This document shows, piece by piece, positions 57,439 to 64,000 of a stretch of 64,000 nucleotides of DNA. The DNA lies in the NCBI RefSeq assembly GCF_000019525.1, contig NC_010506.1, positions 1,612,001 to 1,676,000 on the forward strand, written 5' to 3'. The DNA is from Shewanella woodyi ATCC 51908 (GTDB taxonomy: Bacteria; Pseudomonadota; Gammaproteobacteria; Enterobacterales; Shewanellaceae). Both the position numbers and the translations under genes were made by a program. Below the pieces are notes generated by a model that saw nothing but the letters and a program-made list of their open reading frames with translations, was not told where the DNA came from and searched no databases. Position 1 is the first letter of the stretch; each line of letters starts with the position of its first letter.

Positions 57439-57440
<2 letters not shown>
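57092..57440 (-). repeat. Tandem tRNAThr-derived repeats, three units
   Basis: Units start at 57092, 57218 and 57329 and are 126, 111 and 112 bases long. Same build as the array at 55933-56420; they follow the second tRNAThr on the minus strand. The first hairpin after the tRNA (GGCCACTCTTTGAGTGG, then T7) looks like the genuine terminator of the Phe-Thr transcript. Confidence 0.85.
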
Positions 57441-57514
<74 letters not shown>

Positions 57515-57521
57515 TAAATAT

Positions 57522-57597
57522 TGGTGCCCGAACCCGGAATCGAACCAGGGACACGAGGATTTTCAATCCTCTGCTCTACCGACTGAGCTATTCGGGC
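57522..57597 (-). tRNA. tRNA-Phe (GAA), copy 2
   Basis: Identical to copy 1 over all 76 bases, with CCA encoded. The ~95 bases upstream are also nearly identical to those of copy 1, so the promoter region was duplicated along with the gene. Confidence 0.96.
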
Positions 57598-57678
57598 AAC
57601 TAAACTAAGTGTTAGTCATCTACTCTAAACCAGATATTAACTTAGTCGTTAATGATCTGTGCCGTTTGGAGTGCGCGT

Positions 57679-57707
57679 ATAATATAGCGATGTTATTTCT
57701 CCTGCAA
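57679..57707 (-). promoter_or_regulatory. Sigma-70 promoter of tRNA copy 2
   Basis: TTGCAG, a 17-base spacer, TATTAT and the same ACGCGC discriminator on the minus strand. The -10 and leader match copy 1, while the -35 side is different sequence, marking the edge of the duplication near 57692. Confidence 0.75.
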
Positions 57708-57956
57708 CTGCTTTTTTGTAATTCAACTACTGTTCGGTTAGTTAGTGTTCAAGCTGGTTGAAAAGTCATACATCTGCTTAAAATTCCCGCTTATTTGGCG
57801 TTTTTACTGCTCTTTTTTCGTTATTTGGCATTACCTTTCTAAAAAGTAGGTGTTAAAGGTCAATTTTTCGAGGTTTTAGTTTTAAAAATAGAACGTATTA
57901 TAGGCATAAAGTAAATTCGCTCTTAGCATCATGCTCTTTGTGTCAGGATATTTGTT

Positions 57957-58508
57957 ATGTTTCGTAATACTGAAGCCTCCTACGGGCTAGCTTCTATTCT
58001 ATTTCATTGGGTTTCAGCCCTAGCTGTTATCTCACTATTTGTTTTAGGTTATTGGATGGTCGATCTGACCTATTACAGCACCTGGTATAAAACAGCTCCC
58101 TATTTACATAAGAGTTTTGGACTCCTATTGCTGCTTTTAACCTTAATTAGGCTGGTTTGGAAAGTGGTTAATCCCAAACCTAAAGCCGATCCTAATCATA
58201 AAAGGTGGGAGCAAAAAGCTGGTCATATAGCCCATTTAGCAATCTACCTTTTACTTATCGTTATTATGTTTAGTGGTTATTTGATATCAACAGCCGATGC
58301 ACGAGGGATCTGGGTGTTTGATTGGTTTGAAGTACCAGGCTTTGGCTCATTTATCGATGGGCAAGCAGATGTTGCAGGTCTAATTCATCAATATGCAGCT
58401 TATAGTTTGATGGGGTTAACATTAATACATGCCTTGGGGGCCATAAAGCACCATGTAATAGATAAAGACTCAACCTTATTAAGAATGATTAAGGTGATAA
58501 AGAGCTAA
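57957..58508 (+). CDS. cybB: Cytochrome b561
   Basis: A 183-residue inner-membrane di-haem cytochrome with four membrane helices. Candidate haem ligands: His in FHWVSALAVISLFVLGYWM, His in YLHKSFGLLLLLLTLIRL, and two in the C-terminal half (GLTLIHALGAIKHH). The family passes electrons between quinol and other carriers. It is followed after 73 bases by a yceI gene, a common pairing. Confidence 0.9.
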   Translation: MFRNTEASYGLASILFHWVSALAVISLFVLGYWMVDLTYYSTWYKTAPYLHKSFGLLLLLLTLIRLVWKVVNPKPKADPNHKRWEQKAGHIAHLAIYLLLIVIMFSGYLISTADARGIWVFDWFEVPGFGSFIDGQADVAGLIHQYAAYSLMGLTLIHALGAIKHHVIDKDSTLLRMIKVIKS

Positions 58509-58581
58509 TAAGAGCAAGATTAATGTCTGCATTTTTATGAATAATAATTTGAAAATTTTACTTACTTGAAGGATAGATACA

Positions 58582-59157
58582 ATGAAAAAACATTTATTGG
58601 TGACGGCATTAACGGCTTCGCTTTTTCTTGGTAATGCAGCTCAAGCTGCAGATTATATTGTTGATACAGATGGTGCTCATGCATCGATACAATTTAGAGT
58701 TAGCCACCTAGGCTATAGCTATGTTGCAGGTCGATTTAATGATTTTAAAGGTGATTTTAGCTTTGATGCTAATAAAGTCGCCGATGCTAAAGTCAATATG
58801 GTGATTAATACTACGAGCATCGACTCTAACCATGCAGAGCGTGATAAGCATCTTCGTAGCGCTGACTTTTTAAACACTGCAAAATTCCCACAAGCGACAT
58901 TCACCTCTACCTCAGTTGAAGATAAAGGTAATGGAGATTTTATTCTAAATGGTAACTTTACGTTAAACGGGGTCACTAAACCGCTTGCTATCTCTGCCAC
59001 TACGGTTGGAGAGGGGCAAGATCCATGGGGCGGTTATCGTGTTGGTTTTACAGGGACTACTGAGTTTGCCCTCAAAGATTACGATATAAAGATGGACCTT
59101 GGTCCTGCATCGTCTCATGTTAAGCTAGATCTTGTTGTTGAAGGAATTAAGCAGTAG
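58582..59157 (+). CDS. yceI: YceI-family periplasmic protein
   Basis: A 191-residue protein with signal peptide MKKHLLVTALTASLFLGNAAQA and a lipocalin-like barrel that binds polyisoprenoids. Family segments: GAHASIQFRVSHLGYSYVAGRFNDFKG, HLRSADFLNTAKFPQATFTS, GNFTLNGVTKPL and GFTGTTEFALKDY. Probably one unit with cybB. Confidence 0.95.
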   Translation: MKKHLLVTALTASLFLGNAAQAADYIVDTDGAHASIQFRVSHLGYSYVAGRFNDFKGDFSFDANKVADAKVNMVINTTSIDSNHAERDKHLRSADFLNTAKFPQATFTSTSVEDKGNGDFILNGNFTLNGVTKPLAISATTVGEGQDPWGGYRVGFTGTTEFALKDYDIKMDLGPASSHVKLDLVVEGIKQ

Positions 59158-59180
59158 CAGCATATATGAACATCTATAAA

Positions 59181-59476
59181 GTCAAAAAGCGCTTATTAAT
59201 ACCAATCGGTATAAGAAGGTGATCTACTCAGAGTTTTTTTGGCAAGCTAATTCAAGGCGAATGAATGACAGAGTGGTTATTCCCTTGTGAGTTCATTCAA
59301 CGCAGAAGTAGGCAGCCAAAAACACTCCTTACAGGCGAGTTTTAGCGGTTCTGATTCTGCGTTAACGAGCTTAAACGTAGAACAACTATGTTCCTCACTC
59401 GTTGCCTTGCCTCAGAAGCGCTAAACTCTCGCTGAGCGATCACATCTTTATACCGATTGGTATAAGGCGCTTTTGA
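59181..59476. repeat. MITE-like palindromic intergenic repeat
   Basis: ~295 bases with terminal inverted repeats: GTCAAAAAGCGCTTATTAATACC... at 59181 and its complement ...GGTATAAGGCGCTTTTGAC at 59476. Each end holds the palindrome ATACCAATCGGTAT and a nearby GATC. There is no transposase ORF. Elements with ATACCAATCGGTAT ends are widespread in Shewanella and Vibrio genomes (from memory). It fills the gap between yceI and yggX, which otherwise holds nothing. Confidence 0.7.
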
Positions 59477-59491
59477 CTGATAAGATGTAGA

Positions 59492-59770
59492 TTAATCATC
59501 ATCTTTTTGAGGTACGTAACCCTCAATTTCAACGTCTTTACCTTCAAATAGAAAGTTCACCATTTGAGTCTCTAAAAAGCCTCTATCTTCAACATTCATC
59601 ATGTTGAGTTTTTTCTCATTAATAAGCATGGTTTGTTTAGCTTGCCATAGGCCCCAGGCCTCTTTGCTGACGTTATCAAATATACGCTTACCAAGTGGGC
59701 CTGGATAGAGCTGGAAACCTAAACCTTCAGCCTCTTTTTTCAGATAGACGCAATTTACAGTGCGAGCCAT
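59492..59770 (-). CDS. yggX: YggX Fe(2+)-trafficking protein
   Basis: A 92-residue protein linked to protection of Fe-S clusters. [30 protein letters not shown] has the conserved Cys7; [16 protein letters not shown] is the second signature. It lies two bases after mutY, the usual mutY-yggX operon; MutY is itself an Fe-S enzyme. Confidence 0.97.
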   Translation of the reverse strand: MARTVNCVYLKKEAEGLGFQLYPGPLGKRIFDNVSKEAWGLWQAKQTMLINEKKLNMMNVEDRGFLETQMVNFLFEGKDVEIEGYVPQKDDD

Positions 59771-59772
59771 GA

Positions 59773-60870
59773 TTACTCCTTAATTAATACTGAACCTAAA
59801 CCTGCCAAGATGCGCTCTGTTGCTGCAGCCAGACCAACTTTAGGTGGATTGGGTAAGTTATACCAGACTGATGGCTTATCTTCCATGATCTGGTTATCGC
59901 TCTGGTTATCAAGATTGACAACAACAGGCGTAATATCCAAATGAAAATGGCTGAATGTATGCCTAAACCCTAGTAGTAACTCCTCTTGTGAAACTTTAAT
60001 ACCTTTTATCTGTAAATATTGATCAAGCTCTTCACGACTTGAGAATTGAGGGAAGCACCATAAGCCCCCCCAAATACCCGCAGGTGGGCGTTTTTCGAGT
60101 ATGACCTCTTCTCCTTTAGCTATGACTAGCATCCAGGCACTTTTTTCTGGGGTGACTTTTTTAGGTTTCTTGCCAGGAAACTCAGTTTGGCGACCTATAA
60201 GTTGAGCTTCACAGTCGATGGCTACAGGGCATTTATCGCAGCTAGGCTTTGAGCGAGTACAGATAGTTGCTCCCATATCCATCATAGCTTGATTGTATTT
60301 CTGCACATCTTGTTTTGGAGTTAAGCTGTCTGTTAATGACCAAAGCTGATTTTCAACGGCTTTTTGTCCTGGCCAACCTTGAATTGCATCATGGCGGGCG
60401 AGTACGCGCTTTACATTACCGTCGAGTATTGCATGATGTTGACCTAATGAGAGTGACAGTACTGCTCCTGCAGTTGAGCGACCTATACCTGGAAGGGCGA
60501 GTACATTATCAAAATTGGTTGGGAACTCCCCTTGGAACTCATCTCTTATGATCTGAGCCGACTTATGTAGGTTTCTGGCGCGAGCGTAATAACCTAGACC
60601 AGTCCAGTAGTGCAAGACCTCATCTTGAGGCGCATCCGCAAGCGCGCCAATACTTGGAAATCTCTCCATAAATTTTAGGTAATAGGGGATAACAGTACTT
60701 ACTTGGGTTTGCTGCAGCATGATCTCGGAAACCCAGACTTTATAAGGTGTCTTCTCTAATTGCCAAGGAAGGTGCTTTCTGCCGAACTTGTCATACCAAG
60801 TGATGATCCGTGATGAGAAAGTGTCAGGGTTTGCTTCGATAGGTTCAGTCACTGGCATATTAAGGGGCAT
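59773..60870 (-). CDS. mutY: Adenine DNA glycosylase
   Basis: Removes adenine paired with 8-oxoguanine. ~365 residues. [17 protein letters not shown] with catalytic Glu, [18 protein letters not shown] (helix-hairpin-helix), [13 protein letters not shown] with catalytic Asp, the 4Fe-4S loop C-X6-C-X2-C-X5-C ([17 protein letters not shown]), and a C-terminal NUDIX-like domain ([24 protein letters not shown]). The start is uncertain: ATG 60870, 60858 or 60945 are in frame and none has a clear Shine-Dalgarno. Divergent from trmB. Confidence 0.95.
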   Translation of the reverse strand: MPLNMPVTEPIEANPDTFSSRIITWYDKFGRKHLPWQLEKTPYKVWVSEIMLQQTQVSTVIPYYLKFMERFPSIGALADAPQDEVLHYWTGLGYYARARNLHKSAQIIRDEFQGEFPTNFDNVLALPGIGRSTAGAVLSLSLGQHHAILDGNVKRVLARHDAIQGWPGQKAVENQLWSLTDSLTPKQDVQKYNQAMMDMGATICTRSKPSCDKCPVAIDCEAQLIGRQTEFPGKKPKKVTPEKSAWMLVIAKGEEVILEKRPPAGIWGGLWCFPQFSSREELDQYLQIKGIKVSQEELLLGFRHTFSHFHLDITPVVVNLDNQSDNQIMEDKPSVWYNLPNPPKVGLAAATERILAGLGSVLIKE

Positions 60871-61091
60871 ATATATTAGAAGAGTTTTTTGTAAGCGCAG
60901 TCTATCTATCCTAGTCTCCATAGACAAGTGGTGTTTGCTCTTCAAAAGCTGGAGATTCGCACTGCTGGAGAAAATTGGTATACTTCACCGATTAATTCCC
61001 AAGGTATTTGGGGGATAGGGCTTGCACTGTTTGTTGAACTTTGGATAATGCCCTACTTTTCTATTTTATCATGCCAAGATCGAGGGCAACA

Positions 61092-61808
61092 ATGAGCGAT
61101 GTAACAACGGCCGAGTTTAATGAAGAAGGTAAGTACCTTCGCAAAGTGAGAAGCTTTGTATTAAGAGAGGGTCGCTTAACTAAAGGCCAAGCTACAGCTA
61201 TGGAGGAGCAATGGCCGTTAATGGGTCTTGATTACTCCCCTGAGCCACTGGATCTGGCAGAAATTTTTGGGCGCGAAGCCGACACTGTATTAGAGATAGG
61301 TTTTGGCATGGGCGCATCGCTTGTTGAGATGGCTAAAGCATCACCAGAGCTTAACTTTATCGGCATAGAAGTGCATAAACCAGGTGTTGGAGCTTGTTTG
61401 AGCGTTGCAGCTGAAGCTGGTGTGACTAATTTACGTGTATTTCACCACGACGCCATAGAAGTGTTAGAGAACAGTATTGTTCCTAGTTCACTTGCTCGCG
61501 TGCAGTTGTTCTTCCCAGACCCTTGGCACAAGAAGCGTCATCATAAGCGCCGTATTGTTCAGCCTGAGTTTGCTCAGACTATACGCAACTCTTTAAAGCT
61601 TGGTGGTGTGTTCCATCTGGCAACTGATTGGGAAAATTATAGCGAGCATATGTTGGAAGTGATGAATGCAGCCCCCGGTTATAAAAATCAATCGACAACC
61701 GGTGATGTTGTTGAGAGACCCGATCACCGCCCACTAACTAAGTTTGAGGCCCGCGGTCACAGATTAGGTCACGGTGTGTGGGATATTATGTTTGAGCGTA
61801 TAGATTAA
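61092..61808 (+). CDS. trmB: tRNA (guanine-N7-)-methyltransferase
   Basis: Makes m7G46 in tRNA with S-adenosylmethionine. 238 residues. SAM motif [34 protein letters not shown] and [12 protein letters not shown] are family signatures. ATG 61092 has CGAGGG six bases ahead and gives the normal length; an upstream in-frame ATG at 61041 would add 17 residues. Confidence 0.97.
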   Translation: MSDVTTAEFNEEGKYLRKVRSFVLREGRLTKGQATAMEEQWPLMGLDYSPEPLDLAEIFGREADTVLEIGFGMGASLVEMAKASPELNFIGIEVHKPGVGACLSVAAEAGVTNLRVFHHDAIEVLENSIVPSSLARVQLFFPDPWHKKRHHKRRIVQPEFAQTIRNSLKLGGVFHLATDWENYSEHMLEVMNAAPGYKNQSTTGDVVERPDHRPLTKFEARGHRLGHGVWDIMFERID

Positions 61809-61861
61809 ATCACTCTGATTTTTCTTAGTAAAAAGTATTTTAATTTAAGGTGGGAATGACT

Positions 61862-62185
61862 ATGGCAACACGTAGCCGTCGTTTACGTAAGAAATTACGC
61901 GTTGATGAGTTTCAAGAGTTTGGTTTTGATATCAACTGGACCTTTAATGACTCAGTATCTGAAGAGCAGATTGATAATTTAGTTGATCAATTTATTGATG
62001 AGGTTATCGAGCCACGTAAATTAGGTTTCCATGGCGGTGGCCATAAAGAGTGGGAAGGTATTATTGCGACTCAAGAGCTTGGTAAGTGCTCTGAGGAAGA
62101 TCGCACAGCGGTTAGCGACTTCTGGAAAGGCAAAGAGGTGTCAGATCTAGTTGTCAGCGAGCTATACGATATCTGGTGGGGTTAA
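61862..62185 (+). CDS. yggL: YggL family protein (DUF469), 50S-associated
   Basis: A 107-residue protein: [28 protein letters not shown] and [15 protein letters not shown] closely follow E. coli YggL, a 50S-ribosome-bound factor. ATG 61862 is chosen for AAGGTGGG upstream and by homology; ATG 61856 and GTG 61850 are in frame. Its stop overlaps the glsB start (TAATG). The trmB-yggL order matches E. coli. Confidence 0.94.
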   Translation: MATRSRRLRKKLRVDEFQEFGFDINWTFNDSVSEEQIDNLVDQFIDEVIEPRKLGFHGGGHKEWEGIIATQELGKCSEEDRTAVSDFWKGKEVSDLVVSELYDIWWG

Positions 62186-63099
62186 TGCCTGAGCAGGCAT
62201 TACTGGAACAGGTGGTCGATAAAGTTCGGCCACTTTTAGGTCAGGGGAAGGTTGCAGATTATATTCCCGCACTGGCAAGCGTTAATCCTAAAAAACTCGG
62301 GATCGCTGTCACCACAATAGATGGTACAACTATAGGGGCGGGGGATTACCTTGAGCCTTTCTCGATTCAGAGTATCTCAAAAGTATTTAGCCTTACCTTA
62401 GCTCTCACTCTTTATGAGGAGCACGAGATCTGGTCAAGGGTTGGAAAAGAACCCTCTGGTCAGTCATTTAATTCGTTAGTCCAGGTAGAGTTGGAGAGGG
62501 GAGTCCCAAGAAACCCCTTTATCAATGCTGGTGCATTAATCATCGCGGATCTTATTCAGTCTAGGCTAGGTGCTCCTAAGCATAGAATGCTTGAAATTGT
62601 GCGGGAGTTAAGTGGTAACCCCAGCATCCTCTATGACAAAGTTGTTGCGGCTTCTGAGTATGAGCACAGTGCTCGAAATGCTGCCATCGCTTATCTGATG
62701 AAATCATTTGGTAATTTCAACAACGATGTGGATACCGTTCTTCATAGTTACTTTCACTATTGTGCAATGCGAATGAACTGTGCAGATCTTTCAAAAGCCA
62801 TGTTGTACCTCGCTAATAGAGGTAAGAGTTTGAGTGGTCAGCAACTGATCTCACCAGTGCAGACTCGGCAGATGAATGCGCTACTGGCAACCTCAGGCCT
62901 TTATGATGGGGCTGGTGAGTTTGCTTACCGTGTAGGTATGCCAGGCAAGAGTGGTGTTGGCGGTGGCATTATTGCTGTGATCCCAGGTGATATGTCTGTG
63001 TGTGTTTGGTCACCTGAGCTTGATCTTAATGGTAACTCATTGGCGGGAACCGCTGCATTGGAAGAGTTTTGTCAACGATTAGGACGTTCAATCTTTTAA
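62185..63099 (+). CDS. glsB: Glutaminase
   Basis: Hydrolyses glutamine to glutamate and ammonia. 304 residues, serine-dependent beta-lactamase-like fold: [11 protein letters not shown] (SxxK), [44 protein letters not shown] and [20 protein letters not shown] 62185 overlaps the yggL stop codon, so the two are translationally coupled. Confidence 0.96.
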   Translation: MPEQALLEQVVDKVRPLLGQGKVADYIPALASVNPKKLGIAVTTIDGTTIGAGDYLEPFSIQSISKVFSLTLALTLYEEHEIWSRVGKEPSGQSFNSLVQVELERGVPRNPFINAGALIIADLIQSRLGAPKHRMLEIVRELSGNPSILYDKVVAASEYEHSARNAAIAYLMKSFGNFNNDVDTVLHSYFHYCAMRMNCADLSKAMLYLANRGKSLSGQQLISPVQTRQMNALLATSGLYDGAGEFAYRVGMPGKSGVGGGIIAVIPGDMSVCVWSPELDLNGNSLAGTAALEEFCQRLGRSIF

Positions 63100-63327
63100 C
63101 GTTTGCCTATCTGCATCAGAAGTTAGTGAATTTGCCAACTACTGGTCTTATTCACTAATTCATTTTCTCTAATTACTTCTTATTTTTAGTAAGTTGTTGT
63201 TTACAAGTTACTTTAATTGTTGGCACAGCTTGTGCTTTATATCTCTTATACAAGATTTTATGAGATCTGCTTTTAAACAAAAAGCGTATCAAGAGAATAA
63301 ATAACAGTTAATTTAAGGATAAATTCA

Positions 63328-64000
63328 ATGAGAAAACTTGCAACTTTACTAGGGATCACCGCAGCTATATTTGCGACTACCATGACCTCAGTTCAGGCCC
63401 ATGAAGATCATAAGTCTAACTCCTATTCAGATCATAACAGTGAGTGTGAAGTGACACTTAACTATGATGTTGCTGTTGAACCTAAAAAGCTGACAGTGAC
63501 AGAGGGTTCGGCTGAAGTCTATCGAATAGAAATGGATCAACTGTTTGTTGAAGGTAAGCCTGTATCGCTTAATCGCTCGCAGAAAAAACTGCTAACTCAA
63601 TACTCTGATGAAGTCTCCACCCAAGTGCCCGAAGTGATTGGTTTAGTTCATGATGCTGTTGGTATTGCTTCCTCAGCTGCCAGTATGGCACTAACACCGC
63701 TACTGGGTGATGCTGCTGGAGCTAAGCTTGATGAGATGATGGACGGACTCGAGGAAAGGATTGAGAAAGTGGCTTATCAAAATGGAGATAAGTTCTATCT
63801 TGGTGCGACTCATTCATCATTGGAAGATACATTTGGTGAAGAGTTTGAGCAAGAGCTAGAGCAACTGGTTAAGAACTCTATCGGCTCTATGATGGTAAAT
63901 ATAGGTAGTCAGATGCTTGCTGGTGATGGTGAATCATTTGAACAGAGCATGGAAGCGTTTGCCACTAAAATGGAAAATGTTGGTCAAGATATCGAGCTGC
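63328..64000 (+). CDS. DUF2884 (YggN-like) exported protein, 5' part
   Basis: The first 224 residues of a gene running off the window. Signal peptide MRKLATLLGITAAIFATTMTSVQA. The mature part starts with a His-rich HEDHKSNSYSDHNSE, then ECEVTLNYDVAVEPKKLTVTEG and YRIEMDQLFVEGKPVSLN..QKKLLTQYSDEV, as in DUF2884 proteins such as E. coli YggN. The helical C-part is rich in Glu and Met. AAGGA lies nine bases before ATG. In E. coli yggN also sits near yggL/trmB, which supports the identity. Function unknown. Confidence 0.82.
   Translation, partial: MRKLATLLGITAAIFATTMTSVQAHEDHKSNSYSDHNSECEVTLNYDVAVEPKKLTVTEGSAEVYRIEMDQLFVEGKPVSLNRSQKKLLTQYSDEVSTQVPEVIGLVHDAVGIASSAASMALTPLLGDAAGAKLDEMMDGLEERIEKVAYQNGDKFYLGATHSSLEDTFGEEFEQELEQLVKNSIGSMMVNIGSQMLAGDGESFEQSMEAFATKMENVGQDIEL

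Overview
The window looks like chromosomal DNA of a marine Shewanella-type gammaproteobacterium. The grounds are the gene order (thrBC, nfo, rpsT-murJ-ribF-ileS-lspA-fkpB-ispH, mutY-yggX divergent from trmB-yggL-glsB), a Shewanella-style N-acetylglucosamine (GlcNAc) locus controlled by a LacI-type NagR with TonB receptor and BadF-type kinase, and a small DUF3545 protein. The species cannot be fixed from the sequence alone. No insertion sequence, prophage or CRISPR array was seen.

Layout. 1-2213: end of the threonine operon, then a small lipoprotein behind a consensus CRP site. 2227-7163: endonuclease IV, then a hybrid histidine kinase, a response regulator and a hemerythrin-like protein on one strand. 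7164-12097: repeat-rich spacer, DUF3545 protein, pgi-tal and an OmpA-type porin. 12098-17253: phosphoketolase, a sodium:alanine symporter and yaaA. 17254-19104: 1.85 kb almost without genes, holding three copies of a structured repeat whose outer stem shows a compensatory base-pair change, and one unit resembling an integron gene cassette. 19105-29061: an M28 peptidase, an ArsR-family regulator, rpsT, murJ and the ribF-to-ispH operon. 29300-36773: minor-pilin operon (pilV, pilW, pilX, pilY1, pilE, a TapY2-like gene) and two fimT-like genes on the other strand. 37019-37357: glnB.

37437-55686 is a chitin/GlcNAc regulon: nagR, TonB receptor, tryptophan-halogenase-like protein, SapC-like protein, TauE/SafE permease, binding protein plus chemoreceptor, GH20 hexosaminidase, nagK, nagA, nagX and nagP. 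Five near-identical 16-bp palindromes (ATGACAGCGTTGTCAT type) sit in front of the transcription units and are very likely NagR operators. A glucosamine-6-P deaminase gene, usual in such loci, is not present here.

55733-57707 is a minus-strand tRNA locus: two copies of promoter-tRNAPhe-tRNAThr. After each tRNAThr come tandem 111-126-bp repeats (three and four copies), each containing a rho-independent-type hairpin and the 3' part of tRNAThr, plus at least three decayed tRNAThr relics. It resembles the architecture of the E. coli tyrT/rtT locus, on a different tRNA. 57957-64000: cytochrome b561, YceI, a palindromic MITE-like repeat, yggX/mutY, trmB, yggL, glsB and the start of a DUF2884 (YggN-like) gene.

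Most interesting: the tRNAThr-derived repeat arrays, the covarying three-copy repeat, the cassette-like unit, and the NagR regulon with its leader hairpin and missing deaminase.
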